Origin: Distichodus sexfasciatus
Lineage: Eukaryota > Chordata > Actinopteri > Characiformes > Distichodontidae
Direction of reading: 5' to 3'
DNA: 64,000 bases
NCBI GenBank assembly: GCA_032718565.1
Contig: JAVGVS010000389.1
Span: 214,730-278,729, forward strand
A model generated the notes under the pieces. That model ran no database searches. It had not been told where the DNA came from and saw only the letters and a list, made by a program, of their open reading frames with translations. The position numbers were made by a program, and so were the translations under genes. The stretch's first letter is position 1. Each line of letters opens with the position of its first letter. Below, piece by piece: positions 36,286 to 47,700 of the stretch.

Positions 36286-37879
36286 GAAGATTCTGAAGTT
36301 CTGAAGTTAATATAGGTCTAGCTGTGCAATTAACTGAAAATGAATATTCTGAATATTTAATCAAAATAATCTTTGATTCATTATTTTGATTATTTGTAAA
36401 ATACTGCTTATACTTTACCCAGTGTGTTTTCATGTACTGTCCCCTTAAAAATCAGTCTGCCACTTCATCTGTATTACCCTTCAGTTGTGTTAAAATCATC
36501 AAATATGCACATAACAAAATGTCCCAGCTTTAATAGTTCATAACATATGTACTAAAGAAACCTTGTCAATGAACTATGAGAGTGAACTATGAGGGCAAAA
36601 CACAAACCAAAAAAACATTATAAATGTGGTTGACTACTAGCTATTAATTTTAATCAAATTTGGGCCCCTTAAAAAGAGTTTGGACATCCATCTCATATGC
36701 CATTCCTCCAAAAATACAGCTTTGTTTTTTAAAGCATAAGATTTTAGATTTGTAATCAATATTTAATTTTTGCTTATTTTAAACGTTACCTTTAATGCTA
36801 ATTGGCCTTTCCATAATAATCTAATTAACTTTAACTGAAAATGACACGCAGTTTTTTTTTAAACCCAAAACGTCCCGGATGTGAAAGCTGGTCAGGGAGA
36901 AATGTGCCGGAGTGATGCTGATGGTGAGGAGGAGGTAGAGGAGGAGGAGGAGGAAGAGTAAACACGTTTCTACCCCTGACCGTTGCCCCACCGACCGACT
37001 CGGCACGGCGCGTTTCTGCCCCGTTTCACCGCCGTCCTCGTGCCATCGTGCCATGTAAATAAGCGCCGGTCGAACGAGTCGGTTCATTGACCCGATACTT
37101 TGAATCTTTTAAGTGGTCGCCGGAATCCGACCCGGGATCTGAAAATGACGCTCTGGCTGACAATGAGTTAAAGCTCCTAATTAAAGGAAATGTCTACCTG
37201 GAATTATTATTATATTTAAGATTTAGGATTCTTAATTTGTCATATTCATAATTTTAAAATTAGACAATTGTGAACAATTATAGGCTATTGTATATAAACT
37301 ACCTCATTATAGATTATTAAAAAATCTTGAAAGTATTATAGTTTGAATGGAATATAATCAAATATATACTAATATAGTTAAAATCTCTTAAAGTACATTC
37401 ATAAATTATTTGCATACATGTTGCTATGGACGAAACCATATGAAAAATGTCTTAAATTTAAAAGCTCTCAAGCAATACACATCCTTAGCTAGTTTCCCAT
37501 ATTTATATACATAAATAAGCACTCTCTAAATTGGGAATTGGGCTACATTCAAAAGACTGTAGCTCGTGTTAAATTATAAACAACGTGTAGATCATCATAT
37601 TGTAAATGAAAATAATGAATCTTAGCTTTTTAAAGTGTTCTTTTTTTCTCTTATGTCCATTTTGTATTTGTAATGATATTTCTGCTCTCTCTCTCTCATA
37701 GAACAAACTTTGATTTATTTGTAAGCTAGTTTGAACCTCTTTCAATAACAAAACTTTAATATAATTAATATATACTTTATATACACATACTATACTAAAT
37801 ATTCAATGATAACTTTTGGTTCTTCATTGAAGCCAAATATGAGTAGGTATTATTAGTAGTAGTTTAATGTTATTGTCCC

Positions 37880-38280
37880 AAGGATCCGAACGAATCGAAT
37901 CCTTTCCGCGAACCGACTCAAACCGATCCGGCTCCCCAATCAAATCCCCGATCCGGAGCGCCGATCTCGAGCTGATGTGCTCATTTCACTGTCCACCGAC
38001 GCCGCGTGACGCTCACACCGGCGGCGGCGCGCGACCACGCGCAGGACGACGCTATTCTCGCGCGCACTCCCGCCATCGTCCTCGTCGGGACTCCTCGCGC
38101 CTCAAACGACGGAGCGGCGTTTAATTAACGCCTGTCGACCCGCGAACGCTGATGACTTTTAATTTGGCGTCGGAGAGCCGAGCCGAGCGTTTTTGGTCGG
38201 TACACCGGTGGACTTTTCTCTTCGGACGTAAGTGGACTAAAGCGACGCACCAGCTGGAGAGAAAGTCCTTAAAGAAGGTA
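37880..38280 (+). promoter_or_regulatory. CpG-rich island, candidate cacna1d promoter and exon 1
   Basis: Dense in CG dinucleotides, in contrast to all surrounding DNA, and about 6 kb upstream of the first recognised cacna1d exon in the same orientation. An ATG at 38152 opens 25 codons plus one base, ending at 38227 with the consensus donor CGGAC/GTAAGT. The leftover C would pair with the GT that begins the exon at 44322 and keep the frame into GCA AAT TAT GCC (ANYA). One in three donors would fit by chance. A second donor lies at 38277. Confidence 0.4.
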
Positions 38281-38529
38281 CGGTGTGCACGAGAGCTTGC
38301 TTTAATTATTTATTTTTCTTTATTATTTTACATTTATTATTTTATTTCTCCCGGTGTCTTTTTTTTTTTTTTTGCAGAAACGCATCAAAGCTCCAATGCG
38401 CTTTTATTTTTGCTCACAGATACGTCAAGCCCTCTTTTTGTCCTTTATTTATATTTTGGGAACCACGTTTTTAGACCTTTAAGGCTGTCCCGGTTCGTCT
38501 TGTGCTAAACGAGGTTTCGGTGATTTTTT

Positions 38530-39160
38530 AATGACAATAATAGAGCCAATAGTGCGCACGATCCTACCGGAGAAACGGCCACGAACCCGTGATGCAATTA
38601 TCACGCTTTTAGCTTTTATAAGCTTTGAAGAGGAAATGATTAGAGACACGGTGAAGAGACGTGGTCGTGTTTTTTTTGTGGGGGAAGGTTATCGTTAAAG
38701 TGTCACAGATGATCCCCTTTCGAGAATGTCACGAGCTGTTTGCATCAGCGCCGCTCTCTCCGGTCCGTTTAAAAACCACACAAAAGGAGATAATTAGCCA
38801 TACTGTCCCGTTGTATCAATTAGACCCCGTGATAATGAAGGTTCCAAATAAATAGCATCCTAATTACAAATAAGCATCTCACAAGCGTCTCGGGCTCCCA
38901 GGCTGCAGCTTCATTGTGTTGTCAGCTTCCTTTATTCAGCTAAAAGGATGCGATGCAAACACTGCGGTGCTGCGATGTAGGATAGGGGGATGCTGGTAAA
39001 AAAGGGAGAGAGAGAGAGAGAGACTGAGAGAAAAAAGGGCGATATGACCTTTTCCCGTTTCTCCTCGTTTCCTCCACGAGGCCTGCAGCAGTTCAAGGAC
39101 TCACACGACTGATTCGAGCTGATGTATCGCCGTGACAGCTACGGATTCATTTCGTTTTAC
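38530..39160. other. Stretch downstream of the CpG-rich island
   Basis: Single-copy-looking sequence with a short (GA)n run at about 39006-39023. It has none of the usual repeat phrases, so it might be conserved regulatory DNA, but nothing specific can be shown. Confidence 0.4.
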
Positions 39161-39163
39161 TGG

Positions 39164-39570
39164 GGCTGAACGATACTGGGAAAAAAATGACATTGTAATA
39201 TTTGTTCATGTCGATATATTCATTTACAGCATTTGTTATCCAGAGAGAAGTACCATGCAATTTAAATATGTATCTTAGAAAAATATATATAGTGACTAAT
39301 TCACATTGTTTACTAGGGATTGGTCGATACTAGGGAACAACTGGCATTGTAATATTTGTTCATGATGATATTTACGTATACAGCATTTGTTATTCAAATA
39401 GAAGTACTATTTTAATATGTATCTAATTCACATTGTTTACTACGGCTGAATGATACTGGGAAAGAACTGTCAATGTAATACTTATTCATTACAATATGTT
39501 CATTTACAGCATTTGTTTGCATCCAAAGAGAAGTAATATATATCACAGCAAACTAGAACTACAAAGTTAC
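39164..39570 (+). repeat. Three tandem degenerate units of about 130 bases
   Basis: Each unit runs GGCTGAACGATACTGGGAA (or close), CATTGTAATATTTGTTCATG, TTTACAGCATTTGTT and AGAGAAGTA. Units start near 39164, 39312 and 39442. The unit start resembles the ends of fish DNA transposons with a GGGCTGnACGATA terminus. Confidence 0.7.
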
Positions 39571-42500
39571 ATTGTTAACATGCTATTGGACAAATTGATT
39601 TCAGTGATTTTTTTTTTGCTAACAGTATTTACATGTGTAAAATCTGGCTGCTAAATTTGACTCACTTTCGTTTTATTGGTAAAGATATAATTTACTAAAT
39701 TATGATATTTTTCCTGCAATAAGCATTAGGATATTTATGTTTGCATAAATATCCTAATATATGTATTGCAGTACTAAAATATGTATTGCAGAACAAAAAG
39801 TGTTACTAACATTCTTAACTAAGGTTGCAAAAATAGTAAATTCTGCAAAAAGTCTTATAATATTTACACATACCACATTTGATTGATTGTCCGGAGATGA
39901 GTACGTCAGTGTTGTAATATATATCACAGAAAATGCCGTCTCCCGTTAAGGTTTTAACCTTTTGAGCAGAGCTCTGTTGTTGTTCAGCCAGCACAAGGCC
40001 AACCTTCGTTACGCCGCTTCAGCTGGGATTTTAAAGCAATTTATGTAATTACTTACTATACTCATAAATGGCAGTAAGTGATGCAGTAAGAACTGATTTC
40101 CTGTCCATTCACATTTTCTCCCAAGCCATAATTGCTCACGAGGCCATGAAAGATTTATGCGTTGCCATAATAGAGCAATGGTTGCTAGTGTTTTTGCACC
40201 ACATATTTTGTACATTTCTGTCAGCCTGATTAAGCAAACTGGTTTTAGCTGACTGCTAGCTTAAGCTGCTCAAGGTACATTTTGCTCACAAACTGCTTTT
40301 TGGTGTCGAAGCATTACACAGGTGTATAGACCCCAAAACGCTTTGCAGAATCAGTGGGTCTCATTCACTAATCTCAAATAAGCAGAAATATTGTAACGTG
40401 GTGTTGACATAAAATGCCTAAATGTAATTATAAAGACGTTAAGAGGCACTGGACGTGTTGATATATTCTGTTTGGAGAACAAATCTCAACTAAAAAACAT
40501 TGGTGAAAGTCAGAATCTCAGTGAAAACTATGTACGTGGTGTTGTAAGAACAAATTTCTTTGAAGGCACCATAACATTCACCACACTTTAGCTAAGGTGG
40601 CAGGAAAGGATTTACAAATTACAGCTGGGAAAATGATTAACCGATTTGAAATGGTGATGGTGCGTGATTTTGGCAGGACATGAGAGTTCCTTCACTACGA
40701 GTTGTTTGGTGGCTTGGTGGTAGAACTCTTGCCTTTGAAGCAAGACACTTAATTCACTTAATTTTAAAAAGATGCCCAGATCAGAGTCAGAACATTTACA
40801 TTTCATCTAAAAGATTGTGGCAATTAGCCAAATTGCTAAAGCCTCTTCTTCTTTAAAAGCCAGGTATTAAGTCTTCCTGAGTTTGATTTAGTGCTGGGAT
40901 GCCCATTAACGTTCTTCAGTCTTCATGTCTCTGTAACGTCTTGCCATGGCTTTAGTCATTTAATGAATTTTCACGCCATGCTCTTGGCTGGTCATTCATT
41001 TTAAATGCTGATGCAAACCTCCATCCTCTCGCTTTACGCTCAGTTTAATGCACACAAATCCAAACAACTGTATGAGAAAGGGGTAAACATTTTGTGCAGC
41101 GAGTATATAATCGATGTCTGACCTCTGTGGAACCACAAGCATGAAAATTCATCCTTGCTCAACTCAATCCAAAACATCTGAAAGAGTTTTATTGTTATTT
41201 AACACTTTTCCATACTGCATGATCGAGATCTTATTTGCTGTCACTGAATTAACCCTAACATCTTGAATTTAATAATATCATCTCTACGTTTCCAGCTAAT
41301 TAAATCTGAATTTTGGCTACTGATAGTAATATCACACCTTTTTGGAGCTTTAGCAGGGTAACAATTTGTGTTACTGTGTCCAACAAAAGCCTGTTCTCAG
41401 CGTCCTCGCGCCCCAGTGAATTGGAACTGTCAATCTGAGGCCCTGCCCACACTGCTGCTGTTTTTTGGTTTTTCATTGTAGACGTTTTGTGCAGCGAGTG
41501 GATAATCGACATCTGGCCCATGTGGGACCTGGAGCCTTAAAATTCACGCGGGCTCAGCTCAATCCAAAATAACATAAAAACCCAGGCGTAAGCTGAAAGG
41601 GGCGCTATGCTGGACAATGTTAATTAGAGGGGCAATAAAATAAAAGCTACATCGATCACACTTTGTAGATATTGAGCAGATCTACAGCTATGTGATGCTT
41701 GTGTTTCTGAATAAGTTGAGAGATTTACCACTGAGAAAAGATGTTCCTTATACTTGTACGATTAAATCAAGAGCCAATGTGAGTATACTAATAAAACAGA
41801 ATGAAAAGCTACAAAGCTATATATACTAGATGTGTGAACTTTCACTTGTCTCACGTGTCGATTTGATAGGATATTGCGATGCATTGCAATGCAGCTCATC
41901 AATTTCACTACATTATTTCACATTACATGCAGATCGTGCAGCTATAGTTGCTACTGGGAGGTTCTTTTAACTGGAATTTTTACGCCTTAACCAGAAAATC
42001 ACCAAGCAATGACATTATGATATAATTCAGGGGTTTTCAACTGCTTCTGTCCCAGGGACCACCACTCGGACTAAGCAGTCTGAATGTGGAGAGGGTGGAT
42101 TTTTTAGATATTTGCATTAAATTGCATAAATTATTCATAATGATCCCCAAATCATCTGGTAATATTTTGAAAAATGAAAAAAGGAATATTTTTTAAAGGT
42201 GATTTCAGTAGTGAAACGGGACTGCTCGACCACACATTATTCACTTCACCTGTCAGTGGTCGTGATGTAATGGCTTTAAGTTTTACCTAGAAAATTTGCA
42301 TTATGTACCAGTCTTTTGGCTTGTTATTTTAGCTTTGCTCAAATGTAATCAAGTTTGGCTTTGCCCATTTACCGCCATTAGCTTCTGAGCTCCGTATTTA
42401 AAAAGTTTTGATTTCTGAACCCATCTTTGAGAGATGGACAAAAAATGTACAAATTTTAACTTGTTTTTTTATTTGATGCTTTTTGGTACTGAAAGGTCAA

Positions 42501-42650
42501 AGTTGATTTGTTTGAATTATTATGTAAATTATTTGATAAAAATCTTGAAATGTTATAATACAGTTTTAAGCCGTGAACCTGGAAATCATTTTTACTGATA
42601 CTTTTTCATAATTTTAAACTTTAAAAAGATTTGTTTTTGGTTACTGAGGT
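39571..42650. other. Stretch with duplicated fragments but no gene
   Basis: Contains the repeat copy at 40596-40702 (partner at 32.4 kb) and two related blocks of about 80 bases at 41095-41175 and 41496-41575 (GATAATCGA, GGAnCCACAAGC/GGACCTGGAGC, AAAATTCA, GCTCAnCTCAATCCAAAA). No coding frame with splice support. Confidence 0.5.
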
Positions 42651-42654
42651 TGTG

Positions 42655-44270
42655 GTTAAGTGTAGCTGTATAATGTCATATTATATTATAACAATATTTA
42701 ATAGAAAAACATATTGTAAAATTCTGTAATATTATACTATTTTATTAAAAAATAATGTAAAAACTATTATTTAAAATGTTAAAATATTCTCCAAATAATG
42801 TAAAATAGTGTTATAATATAATATAATAATGTTATTTTATTTACAAATAATATTATATAATTGTGTAATAATATGTTATTTTATTTAAATATACAGTGAA
42901 TGCTATAATTAATTTTTTTATATTATAGTATTTTTTATAACATTAGGACAGTATTATGACATTTTAATAATAATATTATTAATATAACATATTAAAATAT
43001 ATTGTGTTATAACAAGATGTTATTAGTTTGATTTATTCGTTAAAAATTCAAATTTTATTCAACTTTCAAAGTGTTTTAATCGGAATAAGGTGAATATGAA
43101 TTAGAATGTTAGAATACAGTTTTAAGCCATGTACCTGCTTTGTGTCAGATTGACAGTTTTTGTGGAACGGCCTGTATGATGTCTTATGGAGCATCTTTGA
43201 GAATTGTTATGGGATTGACGGAATCCGGTGGGTTTTGTGACCCTCTAAAAGAGTTTATCATCTGCTTTATTCATGTTACGTAACACTTGTGCCACTACTT
43301 GGCAGGTTCTCTTATGCAAAGCTATTTCTGGAAAGTGCTGGTGGTCTCAACATACTGTGAAGTTGTTGATTATTCACAATGTATGTGCAGAGGTTTGTGT
43401 AATGACGGAACATCAGTTTAAAGAACCAAATCTGCACGTCTTAGTGTCCACCCATACCGTAGTCCTCACAGTGTCTAGGCCCACTGAAATCAGAGCTAAT
43501 TTAGGACAGACAAATGAGCTGAGAAAACATTTAGCTACACATGGTAATTAATTAATTAGAAAAACACTGATCCGATACATGGAAGAAATATTGGTCCGAA
43601 GTAACTGGATGTCGAATTGTATGGAATGGCATTTGAGCCAATTTTTTATTTTATTCACAAATAATGTGAATGCTTCAGCTTTTTGAAAATGTTTATATTA
43701 TATAAATGTTATATTATATATATTGGGGTTAGGAGTGTAGTTATAATGTTATAATCTAACAATATTTAATAGCAAAATATTTTGTAAAATTAATAGATAA
43801 TAGTATGCTATTTTATGCTATAATATACTATTATTAAAATGTTTTTTATATAAATGTTATAATAATATTTATTTAAATATTTGGACAATATTATAACATT
43901 TATTATGTATAACTCATATTAATATAAATAAATTAAAATATGTTGTAACATTATTGTATTTTTAAAAATTTATAAAATTGTAAACAATTATTCTATTTTA
44001 TCTAAAATTATATTAGTACTATTATTAAAAACGCTAGAATATTGTCCAAGTATTATTTTTATTTTATGAGAATTTTTATAATTTTATTTAGAACATTGTA
44101 ATATTGTTATATTATTACATTATTATACTGAATACTGAATACTATTATTAAAAATGGTAGAATATTCCCCAATTTTTTATAAAATAGTATTATATTATTT
44201 TATAACATTATTTTATTTTTAAAACAATATTATAATAATATATAATGTCTTGATATTTAATGATGCTTTG
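42655..44270. repeat. AT-rich low-complexity region
   Basis: Mostly ATAATATTATTTTATTTA-like sequence, broken by about 600 bases of more normal composition (43090-43650). It ends 50 bases before the cacna1d exon 2 acceptor. Confidence 0.8.
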
Positions 44271-44321
44271 ATATGTTACTAATCACTACCTCCCTCTCCC
44301 TCCCTCCTTCTCTCACCCCAG

Positions 44322-44742
44322 GTGCAAATTATGCCAGCAGCAGCAGCAGCGTCCCTGCTCCTGGTGACGTGGCAGCGTGTTGGTGAAGCCGCCCCGGCTC
44401 TGCTCCGCCCCCTCTCCTCTTGCTCCGCCCCCTGCTCCTCCCCCCTCTCCCCCGGGAGGCCCGCGCTGGTGGATGCCCCGGCACCGGCACCATGAGCGCC
44501 AACGGCCCCGCCCCGCCCACCGCCACCACTGCCGCCGCCACAGCCCCACCCACCTCGGCCCCGGCGGCTCCGCCCCCATCGCTGGTGGTGCCCGTGGGCT
44601 CGCTGGCGCAGAAGAAGAGGCAGCAGTACGCCAAAAGCAAGAGCCACGGCAGCTCGGCCAACACCCGGGCACAGAGGGCGCTGTTCTGCCTCAACCTCAA
44701 CAACCCCATCCGCCGCGCCTGCATCACCATCGTGGAATGGAA
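44322..44742 (+). CDS. cacna1d: cacna1d exon 2: N-terminal cytosolic region
   Basis: Acceptor CTCACCCCAG at 44321; donor GTATCC at 44743. The first codons after the acceptor read ANYA, as in mammalian exon 2, and the last 80 codons (GSLAQKKRQQYAKSKSHGSS to ITIVEWK) are clear in the same frame. In between, that frame meets TGA at 44384-44386. The expected SWQxxxDAAR-like piece appears as TWQRVGEAAP in the +1 frame. Either translation starts at the internal ATG at 44492 (MSANGPAPP, Ala/Pro/Thr-rich), or the middle carries compensating small indels or assembly errors. The 44492 start gives an uninterrupted frame. Confidence 0.8.
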
Positions 44743-47700
44743 GTATCCTTTATGCCCGGTTCCCTAAAAATGTAAAGAAAACGGAATATAAAAGATGGCA
44801 CCGATCCAATACGTGGATTGAGTATCGGTCTGGTAACGACTCAAATAGCTGGATCGGGTATCGGTGACATCGGGCCGATCTATGGAGCCGATCTCTAAAA
44901 GGATTAAGCCTAGTCTTGGACTACATTGAAGTACCAATGGAGATTTACCACCGAAATGCAAAACTAGTCTAGGCTTAGGCTTAATCGTAGACTGGGGCAC
45001 ATGGGACTGGTTCCTTGAACATGGATTAAGTCTAGTCTTGGACTAATTTGCAGTATTAATTGATATATGCTACTGAAACTCAAAGTTAGTCTAGGACTAG
45101 ACTTGATCTTAGACTTGGAAATAGTGCACCCATAGGACTGGTACCTTGCTCATGGATTAAGCCTAGTGCTGGACTAAATTGTAGTACCAATGGAGATCCA
45201 CCACTGAAATTCAAAGATAGTCTAGGCTTAAGCTTAATCGTTGTCTGGGAAGCTGACCCTATGGGCTGGTTTCTCGCTCATGGATTAAGCCTAGTCTTAG
45301 ACTAATTTGTAGTCCCAATGCAGATTCTCCATTCAAACTCAGAACTAGTCTAGGACTAGGCTTAATCCTCAAGCGGAAAATTGGCCCTAAGTGTCCCTGT
45401 CTAAGCCTAAACCTAGACTAGTTTTGCCTTTCGGTGGTAAATCTCCACTGATACTTTAATGTAGTCCAAAACTAGGGCTAATCCTTGTTCAAGAAACTAC
45501 CCCTTTGAGCCAATTTCCTAGACTAAGATTAAGCCTAGTCCTAGAGGTAAATCTCCATTGGTACTACAATTTAGTCCAAGATTAGGCTTAATCCATGAGC
45601 AAGAAACCAACTCCATAAGTCTGAAATGAGAACGCTTTAGATTTTTTATCCATAACTTTGGCAAACATTGGCAGATTTTTGAACTTCATTTATTGTTGCA
45701 TTGGGGCAGCTGGTAGCTTCTTGTGACAGTAATCCAGATGATTTCCAGGTAATATTTTCCCGCAGCGTAAAACTTTTTTGAGGTTCACCAGGAACTGAAC
45801 ATGTTATTTTTCATTCTCGATTCCTGATACAGACCATGGACCTCCTTCCTGAGCCACAAAATAACTTCCAGAAATCATATAAGCCTCACACTAAGGCGCT
45901 GCGAGGGATGCGGTAAAACTAGGTTAAACACACACACACACACACTCACGCATACACACACACACACACACCTGCCGTAGCTTGACATGTAGGTGCTGTT
46001 TGTTTCAGGTACGACACCTCAACTCACTCGCTCACTTACACCCAGCACCGGGGTGTGAGCATTTCGACCTGCAGCTTCAAAGATTTCAGTGCTAATAAGG
46101 CAACTTGTTTTCATACATTCTTACAAGCATCATTCGTTCTCCAATGAACATCAGATTTTTCAGTGATTTTACTTAACATGTGATCTGGGAGCAGCTTGAA
46201 ATTTGAGAATTCCACTGAGCTTAAAAATTAATGTATATAATATATTACGTATTATTTAAGACAATTGGGGCTGGTTTCTTGCTCATGGATTAATCCTAAA
46301 TTGTAGTACCAATGCAGATTTACCATTGAAACACAAAACTAGTCTAGGCTTAGGCTTAATCGTGGATTGGGACACATAGGGCCAATTTCCCAGTCGAGGA
46401 ATAAGCCTAGTTCTATACTAGTTTTGAGTTTGAATGGTAAATCTACGTTAGTACTACAACTTAGACCAAGACTAGGCTTAATCCACGTTCAGGAAATCAG
46501 CCCCGTAAAGGAAAGCAGCGTAATTCAGTGTTGATTGTAAGTGTAAACTGTACATTTGTTTTGTATCTGATTCCGTTCCTTAACGTTCTCCTCCAGGCCA
46601 TTTGATATCTTTATATTAATTGCTATTTTTGCCAATTGCATGGCCTTAGCCGTCTACATCCCCTTTCCCGAGGATGATTCCAACTCAACCAACCACGACC
46701 TGGTGAGTAAAAGCCACAACCCTTTACCTTTTGATGTCCAAATTTACCCAAAGTCTTAATATACTGCGGTCCCAGAGGGGAAAAGGCTTGTGAGAGGTCA
46801 GGAGGGAGCGTCGCTTTGGAACCGAGTGTCTCATTGACCTCCGGACCCTAAATATCTCCTCATCCAGGTTTTAATTGGACACTTTTTGGACTCTTACGTC
46901 AGATAGTCAATTAATCTGCGCAGTTGAAGTGGCCAGGGAATAGCTGGAGTGAGAAAATGGAGGATGTGGACTAATGAGATGAACTCGCAGAGTTAGTTTA
47001 GTTTTATTATTCAAATGTTTGGAATTTATTTTCATTTCAGAGTTGTCAGATCTTGTAAAACGTGCAGTGGTTAGCGCTACCGCCTTACAGCGCGAATGTC
47101 CTGGGTTCGATCCCCGGGTCAGCCGTAGTGACCGGAAAATACAAAATTAAACCTGAGAGAAGGAAAAAACTCTGACATTGGAAAGTTTTAGGAGCCAAAG
47201 TCCAACACATACAATTCTGAACCGCTTTTAACCGTCTCATTTCGGAATGACAATTGTGAACAAAATTGGCAAAATTGGAGGAAAAAAAAATCAGAAATTC
47301 CTAAACTGAAGTGACAAATTTAGAAGAAAATAAAACTGTCCTCTGACTTGTTCATTCATACAGTTTATACTCATTTTAAGTGAATAATTATTTGTCATCG
47401 TGAACACAGCACACACTGCACCGCAAGCAAATGTGACCTCTGCATTTGACCCATCCGTGAAGGGTCGATACCTTTCTCATGAGTAACTCAGTGGTACCTT
47501 TATCAGTCCGGGACTTGAACCGGTGACCTTTCAGTCATGGGCCATTACGATACCAACTGCCCCTCACAAGAAACCAATTAATTCCAGTAACATGAGTAGT
47601 TGTAATTTGTTACTTCCACCACTGTCGCCAAACAGCTTGGTTTTCTCCAGTGTTGTATAGTAACAAAGTAATAATACTTCACTACTGTACTCAAGTATGT

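Larger units (their letters stand above)
44743..46596 (+). other. cacna1d intron 2, U12-type
   Basis: The donor is GTATCCTTT, the exact U12-dependent consensus. TTCCTTAAC at 46576-46584, ending 12 bases before the AG, is the exact U12 branch-site consensus. The minor spliceosome should remove this intron. Calcium and sodium channel alpha genes are known to keep U12 introns at fixed places. The intron also holds two arrays of a palindromic repeat. Confidence 0.9.

Noticed and set aside
36821..37087. 88-codon minus-strand frame in a GC-rich patch
   Set aside because: It contains a (GAG)n-derived poly-Leu run and no recognisable domain or splice context. Kept only as part of the general GC-rich region upstream of cacna1d.
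44279..44775. Four long frames on both strands over the cacna1d exon 2 region
   Set aside because: These are GC-rich shadows. Only the frame containing QQYAKSKSHGSS continues into the channel sequence.
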